From NCBI GenBank assembly GCA_026712885.1, contig JAPOPO010000265.1, forward strand, positions 1-11,616: a stretch of DNA of 11,616 bases. Direction: 5' to 3'. The notes under the pieces are model-generated. The model had not been told where the DNA came from and ran no database searches. It was given only the letters and a program-made list of their open reading frames with translations. The DNA comes from Rhodospirillales bacterium (GTDB lineage: Bacteria; Pseudomonadota; Alphaproteobacteria; UBA828). Position numbers and translations under genes: made by a program. Each line of letters opens with the position of its first letter. Positions within the stretch are counted from its first letter, which is position 1. Shown here piece after piece: positions 1-6,500 of this stretch.

Positions 1-562
1 CGGCGTGCAACACCATGTCGGTGTCCATCAACGATGAAGCGTCCTCGCTCGGCGCCTCGCCCTTGAGCATGTAGAGGAAGTTCGCGGCATGGCCGAGGTC
101 GGCGCTCGCCGGCACCGGGTCCCGGCCCTGGCGGATGTGGTGATGCGCGGTCACGATCATCGGCACCTGCGAGGTGAGCCGGACGCCCTTGCGCCGCGTC
201 GCCTCCAGTGAGTTGTCGCCCGTCTCGGGATCGTAGGCGGCCAGCGCGGAGACTGCGGTTCGCAGCACGTCCATGGGGTGCGAGTCCTTCACCGCGCCGA
301 TAATGTCGTGGATCGCACCGGGCAGCGTGCGTGCCTCCTTCAGCGCAGCGTCGAAGGCGTCGAGCTCGGCGCGCGTCGGCAGCTCGCCGTGGAGCAGGAG
401 GTAGCCGGTCTCCTCGAAGGACGAGTGCTGTGCGAGATCGTGGATCGAGTACCCCCGATAGCGGAGCTCCCCGGCGCGGCCGTCGATGAGCGTGGTCGGC
501 GAGCGGTCGAAGCACAGGTCCTTCAGGCCACGATGCACCTCGGGTTGGTTCGCATCCGTCAT
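1..562 (-). CDS. Citrate synthase family protein, N-terminal part (runs off window)
   Basis: This gene encodes a citrate/2-methylcitrate synthase family enzyme, which condenses an acyl-CoA with an oxoacid (normally oxaloacetate). I translated 187 residues from the ATG at 562; the 3' end lies beyond base 1. Family features are the opening RGLKDLCFDR, the RYRGYSIHDLA segment (residues 35-44), the LLHGELPT helix turn (57-63), HPMDVLRTAVSAL (95-107) and a terminal DMVLHA, where the first active-site His region begins. It resembles the shorter CitZ/PrpC-like branch rather than the longer GltA type. A purine-rich GAGAGG lies about 10 bases before the ATG. It follows the acyl-CoA ligase alpha gene by 69 bases in the same direction, so it is probably the last or a later gene of that operon. 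The catalytic His and Asp that would settle function lie off the window. Citrate versus methylcitrate versus another acyl substrate cannot be decided here. Confidence 0.88.
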   Translation of the reverse strand, partial: MTDANQPEVHRGLKDLCFDRSPTTLIDGRAGELRYRGYSIHDLAQHSSFEETGYLLLHGELPTRAELDAFDAALKEARTLPGAIHDIIGAVKDSHPMDVLRTAVSALAAYDPETGDNSLEATRRKGVRLTSQVPMIVTAHHHIRQGRDPVPASADLGHAANFLYMLKGEAPSEDASSLMDTDMVLHA

Positions 563-631
563 GAGCGTCTTGCCTCTCGCCTGTTGAGAAACCGAATCGT
601 AGCCGACGGCGCCGGCCAAGCAATCGCCTGC

Positions 632-1501
632 TCAGCCGAGCGTCGCCTGAAGCGCGCGTCCCACCTCCGACGGGGTGTCGAGCACCTCCACCCCTGCCGC
701 TTCGAGCGCCTTGCGCTTGGACGCGTAGGTGCCCTTGTCGCCCATCACGATCGCGCCGGCGTGACCCATCTTCTTACCCGGTGGCGACGCGCGACCTGCG
801 ATGTACGCGACGACCGGCTTCGACATGGCTCGCGCGTCCTCCGCCGCGTCTTCTTCCATGGTCCCGCCGATCTCGCCAATCATCATGATCGCATCGGTGC
901 GGTCGTCAGCGTCGAGCAATTGCAGTGCATCGAGGGTGGTCGTGCCGACGATCGGATCGCCCCCGATGCCGATGAAGGCGGACTGCCCGAAGCCCGCCTG
1001 CACCAGGTTGAGGCAGAACAGGGTGCCGAGGCTGCCGCTGCGGGAAATGACCCCCACGCCGCCGGGCCGGAAGATGTCCCTCTCGAACGCAGGCATGAAG
1101 CCGACAAAACATTCGCTGGGCGTGACCAGCCCTGCGGTGTTGGGCCCGACGACGGCGGCACCGTTCGCCCGCGCCATTGCCAGAAGCTCCATCACGTCCT
1201 GTACCGGCACGTGCTCGGTCAGGATGACAAGGCGCCTGCACCCGGCCTCGATTGCGTCCTGCGCCGCCGCCCTCACACTCAATGGCGGGATAAAGAAGAC
1301 AGAGATGTCGAAGCCGACCTCGCGCATGGCATCGCGGGCTGTCGCGAACACGGGCACGCCGCAATGCTCGGTGCCGGCCTTCTTCGGGTTGAGACCTGCC
1401 ACGATGCCGGTGCCGTAGGCCTGCATCCGCTCGGCCCAGTACGTGCCCTGCCTGCCGGTGATCCCTTGGACGAGCACGCGGTCTGCGCCCCGCACGATCA
1501 T
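632..1501 (-). CDS. sucD: ADP-forming acyl-CoA ligase, alpha subunit (succinyl-CoA synthetase family)
   Basis: This is the alpha subunit of an alpha/beta acyl-CoA ligase that couples NTP and CoA to a carboxylic acid through a phosphohistidine. The 289 residues equal the E. coli SucD length. Visible features are the CoA-binding GITGRQGTYW (residues 13-22), ISRSGSLGT (152-160), IGIGGDPIVGTT (177-188), MIGEIGG (207-213) with the conserved Glu210, and MGHAGAI (245-251) carrying phosphohistidine His247. The start is the ATG at 1501, whose first bases overlap the TGA of the beta-subunit gene (ATGA at 1498-1501), implying translational coupling and equimolar subunits. A longer upstream reading into the beta gene is not needed. 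Around residues 121-127 the sequence is NTAGLVT, where E. coli has NCPGVIT, so the active-site surroundings are not identical to the TCA enzyme. Given the acylating dehydrogenase upstream, a substrate other than succinate (for example sulfoacetate or malate) is plausible, but this is inferred from context. Confidence 0.93.
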   Translation of the reverse strand: MIVRGADRVLVQGITGRQGTYWAERMQAYGTGIVAGLNPKKAGTEHCGVPVFATARDAMREVGFDISVFFIPPLSVRAAAQDAIEAGCRRLVILTEHVPVQDVMELLAMARANGAAVVGPNTAGLVTPSECFVGFMPAFERDIFRPGGVGVISRSGSLGTLFCLNLVQAGFGQSAFIGIGGDPIVGTTTLDALQLLDADDRTDAIMMIGEIGGTMEEDAAEDARAMSKPVVAYIAGRASPPGKKMGHAGAIVMGDKGTYASKRKALEAAGVEVLDTPSEVGRALQATLG

Positions 1502-2637
1502 GAGGAGGCTCCCGCATCGCGGGCCGCCGCGATCGCGGCGACGATCGCCCCGTCCATCGTCTCGTAGGGGGACACACCGAGACGCTCGCGGAGCACTTCT
1601 CGTGCCTCGGTCGAGCCTGTACCCCGCACACTGAAGAACACCGGAACGGTTGGCTTGAGCGCCTCCCAGGCGTCGAGCAGCCCGCCGGTCATCACGTCGG
1701 TGCGCGCGAATGCACCGCAGAAGTTTACCAAGAGACATTTGACCCTGGGGTTGTCGAGCACGAGCTCCAGCGCCGGCTTGGCCTTTGTGTACGCCGCGCC
1801 GCCGATCTCTATGAAATTCGCCGGTTGCCCACCGTGATGCGCAATCACGTCCATGGTCGTCATGGTGAGACCGGCGCCGTTGGCGAGCACGCCGATGTCG
1901 CCGTCGAGCTCGATGTACCGCAGTCCGAGGGCCCGCGCCCTCGCCTCCAGCGCCGTGAGCGTCTCCGGGCTCCCTCTGCCGGCGAGCTCCTGCCTGCGCT
2001 GAATTCCGGAGTCGTCCAGAACGAACTTGCAGTCGAGCGCGACCAGCCGCCCGTCCGCGAGCCGGGCGAGGGGATTCACCTCGAGCAACTCGGCATCGTT
2101 GTCGCGGTAGGCGCGATAGAGCGCGACCAGGGTCTCGGCGAGCGGTCCCTCTTCGGCGCCGAGGCCCTCCAGCATCTCGTGCGCCGCGTCGAGGGTGAAC
2201 CCGTGCAAGATGTCGACAGGCGCTTGCCCCAGCCGGTCCGGCATCGACGCCGCAATCTCCTCGACGTCCATGCCGCCCTCGGGCGAAAACATGACCAGCG
2301 GCCCCTTGGACGCCGCGTCGCTCAAGACCGCGGCGTAGTATTCCGCCGCGACCTGCATCTGCTCTTCGACCAGCACCGCTTCGACGCGATGTCCCGCGAT
2401 CTCCATGCCGAGGATCGCCCTCGCTGCCTCGCGGACAGCCCGGGTATCGTCCACCGTGCGGATGCCGCCGGCCTTGCCCCGCTTGCCCGTCGGCGCTTGG
2501 GCCTTGACCACCACGGGCACCCCGAGCGCCGTTGCGGCAGCCGCCGCCTCGCCTGCACTCCGGGCCAGACGACCGCGCGGGATCGCGATCCCCGCCGCCT
2601 GCAGCAATGGCTTCGCCGCGTGCTCCTCGAAGTTCAC
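1498..2637 (-). CDS. sucC: ADP-forming acyl-CoA ligase, beta subunit (succinyl-CoA synthetase family)
   Basis: This is the ATP-grasp beta subunit partnering the alpha subunit encoded just downstream. It has 379 residues, close to the roughly 388 of E. coli SucC. Visible features are the N-terminal ATP-grasp segment with VKAQ (44-47) and RGKAGGI (53-59), the metal-binding region LLEVNPL (184-190, Asn188) with Asp202, and the C-terminal ligase domain with NGAGLTMTTMD (253-263). I chose the GTG at 2637 because the protein then opens with MNFEEHAAKPLL, aligning with the family's MNIHEYQAKELL; the ribosome-binding site is weak (GGAA about 10 bases upstream). The loop at 304-312 reads VNFCGAFAR where E. 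coli has VNIFGGIVR; that loop lies at the acid-binding site, so the substrate may not be succinate. The gene begins 34 bases after the dehydrogenase stop and overlaps the alpha gene by 4 bases. A sulfoacetate-CoA ligase (SauCD-like) or malate-CoA ligase (MtkAB-like) role is possible. Confidence 0.92.
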   Translation of the reverse strand: MNFEEHAAKPLLQAAGIAIPRGRLARSAGEAAAAATALGVPVVVKAQAPTGKRGKAGGIRTVDDTRAVREAARAILGMEIAGHRVEAVLVEEQMQVAAEYYAAVLSDAASKGPLVMFSPEGGMDVEEIAASMPDRLGQAPVDILHGFTLDAAHEMLEGLGAEEGPLAETLVALYRAYRDNDAELLEVNPLARLADGRLVALDCKFVLDDSGIQRRQELAGRGSPETLTALEARARALGLRYIELDGDIGVLANGAGLTMTTMDVIAHHGGQPANFIEIGGAAYTKAKPALELVLDNPRVKCLLVNFCGAFARTDVMTGGLLDAWEALKPTVPVFFSVRGTGSTEAREVLRERLGVSPYETMDGAIVAAIAAARDAGASS

Positions 2638-2671
2638 AATGATCGATTCCGTTTGGCGGGAGCGGCTTCGC

Positions 2672-4093
2672 CTACTTCCCGTACTTCTCCCAGTAGGCGC
2701 CGAACAGCGCTTCCTCGCTGGGCTTGTCTTCGGGAATCGGCACCGCGAGATGGGTGATGTTGAGGAAGTGCCGGTAGTTCAGGTTCTCGCTGATGCTGTT
2801 GCCCTGCCACGTCCCGCAGCCCATGGAGAGCGTGAAGTTGAGGCCGCTGTCGAAGCCGCCGCCGTTCCCGAAGGTATGCGCCATGTTCACGAGCACGCGC
2901 ACGGTATCGAGCTCTTCCGCGAGCCTGCGGGCATGCGCGATTTCCTGGGTGTGAATACCGACGGAATGGCCCCGGCCCTTGACCGCCATCATCCCGCGAA
3001 CCTTGTCCATGGCGTCGTCGAAGGATTCCGCGCGATAGACCGTGAGCACCAGGGCGAGCTTCTCGTCGGAGAATGGATGCTCGGGGCCGATCCCCGTCTC
3101 CTCGACCATGAAGAACCTCGCGCCGCGCACCGTGCTGTCGAGACCGCATTCGGCCGCGAAAACCCGTAAGTCCTTGGCAATGACTCTGCGGTTGAGCTTC
3201 CCGTCCACCCAGAGGGTGCGCTGGATCGCGTCCTTTTCCGCCGCGCTCGCCAGGTGGCCCCCGGCGCGCTTCAGCGCAGCCACTGCATCATCGTAGACGT
3301 CGTCCAGGATGAAGACTGCGTTCTCCGACGAGCACGACGTCGCGTTGTCGAAGCACTTCGACGCGGCAATCTTCGTTGCCGCCGCGTCGAGGTCCGCACT
3401 GGAATCGATGATGACCGGGACGTTCCCTGCGCCGACCCCGATCGCGGGCGTGCCGCTGCGATAGGCGGCGCGCACATTGCTCTGCGAGCCGGTGACGACC
3501 ACGAGATCGCAGGCCGCCATCAGCGCGTGCGTACTCGCCTTGTCCACCGGTGGCGGCAGCACCTGCACCAGGTCAGCCGGCGCGCCGATCCTCTCGAGCT
3601 CTTCCCGCATCAGCGTCACCGCGCTGGTCGTGGTTGCGAGACCCGCCGGCGACGGCGCGATGACGATCGCGTTGCGGCCCTTGAGCGCCATCATGGCCTT
3701 GTTCACGGGGGTCGCCGCGGGATTGGTGGAGGGCGTCACCGCGCCCACTACGCCCACCGGCTTCGCGTATTTCACCAAGCCGAGTTCGGGCTGCTCCTCG
3801 ATAATGCCGACGCTCTTCACCCGCATGAGGTCGCGCAGTGTGCCGAAGGTCTTGCGCTGGTTCTTGACCACCTTGTCCGCCGCGTTGCCGAGGCCGGTGT
3901 CTTCGACCGCCATCGTGGCGAGAGCTTCGGCATTCTCCGGCTTGTAGAGCGACCACGCGAGGGCGGTCACCGCCTCGTCCACCCGCGCCTGATCCGAGGC
4001 CGCGAAGGCCTCCATGGCCGCGCGCCCGCGACGGACCAGGGTATCGACGATCGATGCCGGGTCGCGCCCGAAGATTTCGGCAGGCTGGCTCAT
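2672..4093 (-). CDS. sauS: Acylating aldehyde dehydrogenase, probable sulfoacetaldehyde dehydrogenase
   Basis: This CoA-acylating aldehyde dehydrogenase (aldehyde + CoA + NAD(P)+ to acyl-CoA, reversible) has 473 residues. I use the ATG at 4093 because GAGGAG sits about 10 bases upstream; an earlier ATG at 4168 would add 25 proline-rich residues with no sign of conservation. Visible features are the nucleotide-binding half with NQRKTFGTLRDL (78-89), PSTNPAATP (121-129), KGRNAIVIAPSP (138-149) and VVVTGS (198-203), then GVGAGNVPVI (219-228), the catalytic Cys254 in FDNATSCSSEN (248-258), and the C-terminal GNSISENL (431-438) typical of the acylating EutE/AdhE/SauS branch. The FDNATSCSSEN context and overall sequence match my memory of SauS, which links sulfoacetaldehyde and sulfoacetyl-CoA. 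The downstream ligase pair fits a sulfoacetate/sulfoacetyl-CoA/sulfoacetaldehyde route. Succinate-semialdehyde or another short aldehyde remains an alternative. It is the first gene of the minus-strand operon. Confidence 0.87.
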   Translation of the reverse strand: MSQPAEIFGRDPASIVDTLVRRGRAAMEAFAASDQARVDEAVTALAWSLYKPENAEALATMAVEDTGLGNAADKVVKNQRKTFGTLRDLMRVKSVGIIEEQPELGLVKYAKPVGVVGAVTPSTNPAATPVNKAMMALKGRNAIVIAPSPAGLATTTSAVTLMREELERIGAPADLVQVLPPPVDKASTHALMAACDLVVVTGSQSNVRAAYRSGTPAIGVGAGNVPVIIDSSADLDAAATKIAASKCFDNATSCSSENAVFILDDVYDDAVAALKRAGGHLASAAEKDAIQRTLWVDGKLNRRVIAKDLRVFAAECGLDSTVRGARFFMVEETGIGPEHPFSDEKLALVLTVYRAESFDDAMDKVRGMMAVKGRGHSVGIHTQEIAHARRLAEELDTVRVLVNMAHTFGNGGGFDSGLNFTLSMGCGTWQGNSISENLNYRHFLNITHLAVPIPEDKPSEEALFGAYWEKYGK

Positions 4094-4129
4094 CGTCGGT
4101 GTCGCTCCTCGAGTCTCCGGGTATGGCGC

Positions 4130-4156
4130 CCAAGGCGGAACTTGGTGCAGGTTCCG
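4130..4156. promoter_or_regulatory. Overlapping inverted repeats upstream of the dehydrogenase operon
   Basis: Two interlocked inverted repeats lie 37-63 bases upstream of the dehydrogenase ATG: CCAAG-N6-CTTGG (4130-4145) and CGGAAC-N9-GTTCCG (4136-4156). The position suits an operator for a regulator of the operon, although no regulator gene is in the window. I could not identify convincing -35/-10 boxes on the minus strand nearby, so the function is inferred from position and symmetry alone. Confidence 0.35.
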
Positions 4157-4218
4157 GCTTTGAATCAAGTATCTTACGTGCAGAAGGGCAGGCGTGCAGC
4201 AGGCGAAGAAGCCTGGGC

Positions 4219-4398
4219 ATGAGGGAACAGGCGCGGGTGGTGGTGATCGGCGCCGGCCTCATCGATATCACCAGCTTCTCGAAGTTCAGGGTGTCGGGGC
4301 CGGGGGCGGAAGTAGCGCTCGACCGGGTGCTCGCCAACCGGCTGCCGAAGGCTGCGGGCCGCATCAAACTCGCCCATGCGCTCACTGTAAGGGGCCGG
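4219..4398 (+). pseudogene. Internally deleted remnant of a dimethylglycine/sarcosine dehydrogenase-like gene
   Basis: From the ATG at 4219 the frame reads MREQARVVVIGAGLI, the FAD-binding beta-alpha-beta start of glycine-oxidase/DMGDH-type flavoproteins. It then passes directly into DITSFSKFRVSGPGAE and a following segment with LANRLPK and GRIKLAHALT. That second block is characteristic of the GcvT-like (folate-binding aminomethyltransferase) half of dimethylglycine/sarcosine dehydrogenases, normally several hundred residues after the FAD motif. Recognisable similarity fades near 4398 and the frame runs on without meaning to about 4638. The simplest reading is a gene that lost most of its centre by deletion and then its 3' end. 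A short expressed fusion peptide is possible but unlikely. The match is from memory of the family, so confidence is moderate. Confidence 0.6.
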
Positions 4399-4650
4399 AC
4401 TACTCAAGGTCCCGGACGATCGCGTTCTTGCCTTCGGGGCGAAGCCCCTCCACTGTGCGCAAGCGCCACACGGCGACATGCGGCGCAGAAAGTGTCATTG
4501 CCAGAGCGCACTATCGAATTGCCGCGTGTTGGCGCGAGGCGGCGGCAAACACGGCGACTCCCACCCTGTCTGTGCCTTGGGGACGGAGGGGACCGAGGTG
4601 AGGCAGGGGAACCGGGCCGGCGGCGCAGACGGGGATAGGAAGGAACGGCC
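4399..4650. other. Intergenic stretch, no gene recognised
   Basis: Between the pseudogene remnant and the racemase start I find no convincing coding frame. A short hairpin GGGGC-GAA-GCCCC lies at 4436-4448 without a following T run, so it is not a canonical terminator. The last bases contain the strong ribosome-binding site of the racemase gene (AGGAAGGAA, ending about 5 bases before the ATG at 4651). The stretch presumably holds the racemase promoter, but I cannot place it. Confidence 0.4.
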
Positions 4651-5409
4651 ATGAAGATCAAAGTGATCAATCCCAACACCACTATGGATATGACCGAAGG
4701 GATCGGCGAGGCGGCACGCTCGGTCGCCGGCGCCGGCACCGAGATCGTGGCCGTGAGCCCGGAATTCGGGCCGGAGTCGATCGAGAGCTTCTATGACGAG
4801 CAGGTGGCGGCCTGCGGCGTCCTCGACGAGGTGCGCAAAGGCGAGACCGAAGGCATCGACGCCTACGTCATCGCCTGCTACGGCGATCCCGGCCTTCACG
4901 CCGCGCGCGAGGTGACCGAGAGGCCGGTCGTCGGCATCGCCGAGGCATCGTTCTACACCGCCTCCATGGTGGCGGCGCGCTTCTCCATCGTCTCGGTCAT
5001 TCCCCGTGTCCGCACTCTGCTGGAAGAGATGGTGCACGGCTACGGCATGTCGGAGCGCATCATCGCCATCCGCACGCTGCCGCTCTACGTGCTGGACATC
5101 GAGCGCGATCCGGAAGGCTCGATGGAGAAGCTGCGGGACGAGGTGCGCCGTTCGGTGGCCGAGGACGATGCGGAGGCGGTCTGCCTCGGCTGCGCCGGCT
5201 TTGCCCGGTTTGCAGCGGAGCTCGAGGCCGAGCTCGGCGTGCCGATCCTCGACGGCGTGGTCTGCGCCACCAAGCAGGCGGAGTTGCTGGTGGGCCTCGG
5301 GCTCAAGACCAGCAAGCGCAAGACCTACCGCCCGCCGGAGCGCAAGCGCTTCACCGGTATGTTCAGCCACTTCGGTACGGCCGACGACATCGCAGAAGCC
5401 GCGGAGTAG
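4651..5409 (+). CDS. Asp/Glu/hydantoin racemase family protein (allantoin/hydantoin racemase-like)
   Basis: This cytosolic, cofactor-independent two-cysteine racemase has 252 residues, typical for the allantoin/hydantoin racemase (HpxA/HyuE, DCG1) group. It opens with IKVINPNTTMDMTEGI (3-18), the substrate-binding loop that starts this family. The two catalytic cysteines are visible: Cys76 in ACYGDPG (75-81) and Cys181 in LGCAGF (179-184). The segment SFYDEQVAACGVLDEV (46-61) is also typical. The ATG at 4651 is supported by the purine-rich AGGAAGGAA just upstream. Allantoin, 5-substituted hydantoins, or an amino acid or aryl-malonate type substrate are all possible, since members vary. No hydantoinase, allantoinase or carbamoylase lies nearby, so context does not fix the substrate. 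It is transcribed away from the dehydrogenase operon and 142 bases before the next gene. Confidence 0.87.
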   Translation: MKIKVINPNTTMDMTEGIGEAARSVAGAGTEIVAVSPEFGPESIESFYDEQVAACGVLDEVRKGETEGIDAYVIACYGDPGLHAAREVTERPVVGIAEASFYTASMVAARFSIVSVIPRVRTLLEEMVHGYGMSERIIAIRTLPLYVLDIERDPEGSMEKLRDEVRRSVAEDDAEAVCLGCAGFARFAAELEAELGVPILDGVVCATKQAELLVGLGLKTSKRKTYRPPERKRFTGMFSHFGTADDIAEAAE

Positions 5410-5430
5410 GGCAGGGCACCGCTGCCTGCC
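5410..5430 (+). terminator. Weak hairpin directly after the racemase stop
   Basis: GGCAGG (5410-5415) and CCTGCC (5425-5430) form a 6-bp stem with a 9-base loop starting right after the TAG stop. There is no T tract, so it is at best an imperfect intrinsic terminator or a 3'-end stabilising hairpin. Confidence 0.25.
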
Positions 5431-5472
5431 GCAGCGCCGGTCGGGCTTCCGACGCAGGCGTATCGCCGTTCG

Positions 5473-5496
5473 GTGAATCAGTGGGCGATGATTCAC
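5473..5496. repeat. Perfect 8-bp inverted repeat between racemase and DUF1295 genes
   Basis: GTGAATCA (5473-5480) and TGATTCAC (5489-5496) are perfect inverted copies separated by 8 bases. They lie 56 bases upstream of the DUF1295 ATG at 5552. The geometry fits either a dimeric-regulator operator for the downstream gene or an RNA hairpin. The A/T-rich arms stand out from the G/C-rich surroundings. No T run follows, which argues against an intrinsic terminator. Confidence 0.45.
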
Positions 5497-5551
5497 AGGA
5501 TAGCGGGCGGGCCAGCGCCGAAGACCGGCCGGTAGCGACAGCGCGGCCGTG

Positions 5552-6406
5552 ATGGAGTTCGGGTTTATCGACCACCCACTGGCCGGGACGCCGATTGGTG
5601 CGGCTCTGGACCTGTGCATCGTCCTTGCTGCGCTTGCCTGGCTGCTATCGGTGGTCACCCACGACTATTCCTGGGTGGATCGCCTATGGTCGATCTGCCC
5701 AGTCCTCTATTGCCTCATTGTGGCGGCTTCGCTCGACTTCGAGGCGCCGCGCGTGAACTTGATGACGGCGCTGGCCGGCCTCTGGGGCGTCCGGTTGACG
5801 TTCAACCTTGCGCGCAAGGGCGGTTATTGGCCGGGCAGCGAGGACTACCGCTGGACGGTGTTGCGCCAGCGGCACGGCCCGCTGCGATTTCAACTGCTCA
5901 ACATCACCTTCATCGCGCCGGGGCAGATGGCAATTGTCTGGCTGTTCGCGTCCCCCGTGCATCGGGCTTGGCTGCATCCGGAGGCCGCACTTGGCTTGCT
6001 GGACTGGCTGGCCGCGGCGCTGTTCCTCGCCTTTCTGGCGGCCGAGACCGTCGCGGACGAACAGATGTGGGCCTTTCAGCAGGGCAAGAAGCGCCGCATG
6101 GCGGCAGGCGAGGCGATCTCCCGACCGTTCTTGACGAGCGGCCTTTACCGCTATTGCCGTCATCCGAACTACGCCGGCGACATCGGCCTGTGGTGGGTGT
6201 TCTATCTGTTCGGCGTCGCGGCTTCCGGGGAATGGGTGCATTGGTCGGGGCTGGGGTTCATCGCCCTCACGCTGGTGTTTGTGGGTTCCATCGCCCTGAC
6301 CGAATCAATTTCGGCCGCCAAGTATCCGGACTATCGCGCGTACCAGGCGAAGACGCCGGCGCTGATTCCCTTCCTGCGGTTCGCTGGTTCTGGCAGAGGA
6401 AGTTAG
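5552..6406 (+). CDS. DUF1295 family membrane protein (steroid 5-alpha-reductase-like fold)
   Basis: This integral membrane protein of the DUF1295 family belongs to the superfamily that includes steroid 5-alpha-reductase C-terminal domains and isoprenylcysteine methyltransferases; the bacterial substrate is unknown. About seven hydrophobic segments are visible, near residues 16-36, 46-62, 69-86, 115-133, 146-166, 212-226 and 231-249. Family marks are WVDRLWSICPVLY early on, DYRWTVLRQRHG near 98-109, ADEQMWAFQQGKKRR near 168-182, and the C-terminal GLYRYCRHPNYAGD near 197-210. That last motif is the presumed cofactor-binding signature (RHPNY). The tail YPDYRAYQAKTPALIPF is also typical. I start at the ATG at 5552; a GTG immediately before it (5549) would add one residue. 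No clear ribosome-binding site precedes either. It has 284 residues, within the family range. An NAD(P)H-dependent reductase or lipid-modifying role is only inferred from the fold. Confidence 0.86.
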   Translation: MEFGFIDHPLAGTPIGAALDLCIVLAALAWLLSVVTHDYSWVDRLWSICPVLYCLIVAASLDFEAPRVNLMTALAGLWGVRLTFNLARKGGYWPGSEDYRWTVLRQRHGPLRFQLLNITFIAPGQMAIVWLFASPVHRAWLHPEAALGLLDWLAAALFLAFLAAETVADEQMWAFQQGKKRRMAAGEAISRPFLTSGLYRYCRHPNYAGDIGLWWVFYLFGVAASGEWVHWSGLGFIALTLVFVGSIALTESISAAKYPDYRAYQAKTPALIPFLRFAGSGRGS

Positions 6407-6500
6407 AGCGGGAGGGTGTTGCGGGATGGCCCTGTCGGTCAGCCCCGGCGCGCCGGGTCGGTGCCCTTCGCCTGCACGGACGTACGCTGCTGCCACTCGA

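Noticed and set aside
278..1567. Long plus-strand open frame (429 codons) opposite the ligase and citrate-synthase genes
   Set aside because: It is antisense to well-supported genes, has no recognisable motif, and is rich in Arg/His/Ala as expected for a shadow frame in high-GC DNA.
3254..4222. Plus-strand open frame (322 codons) opposite the dehydrogenase gene
   Set aside because: Its composition is Arg/His-rich and it runs antisense to an intact acylating dehydrogenase.
4436..4448. GGGGC-GAA-GCCCC hairpin as a terminator
   Set aside because: The stem is only 5 bp, with no T run and no clear gene ending just before it.
4194..4601. Plus-strand open frame (135 codons) overlapping the pseudogene in another frame
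   Set aside because: It has no similarity to known proteins; the recognisable motifs lie in the frame starting at 4219.
4495..5658. Minus-strand open frame (387 codons) opposite the racemase gene
   Set aside because: It overlaps a racemase with both catalytic cysteines and a strong ribosome-binding site; the antisense product has no motif.
6444..6457. 14-base perfect palindrome CCCGGCGCGCCGGG after the DUF1295 gene
   Set aside because: Pure G/C palindromes of this size are expected in such DNA. It lacks a T tract and a clear role, though it might fold weakly at the transcript end.
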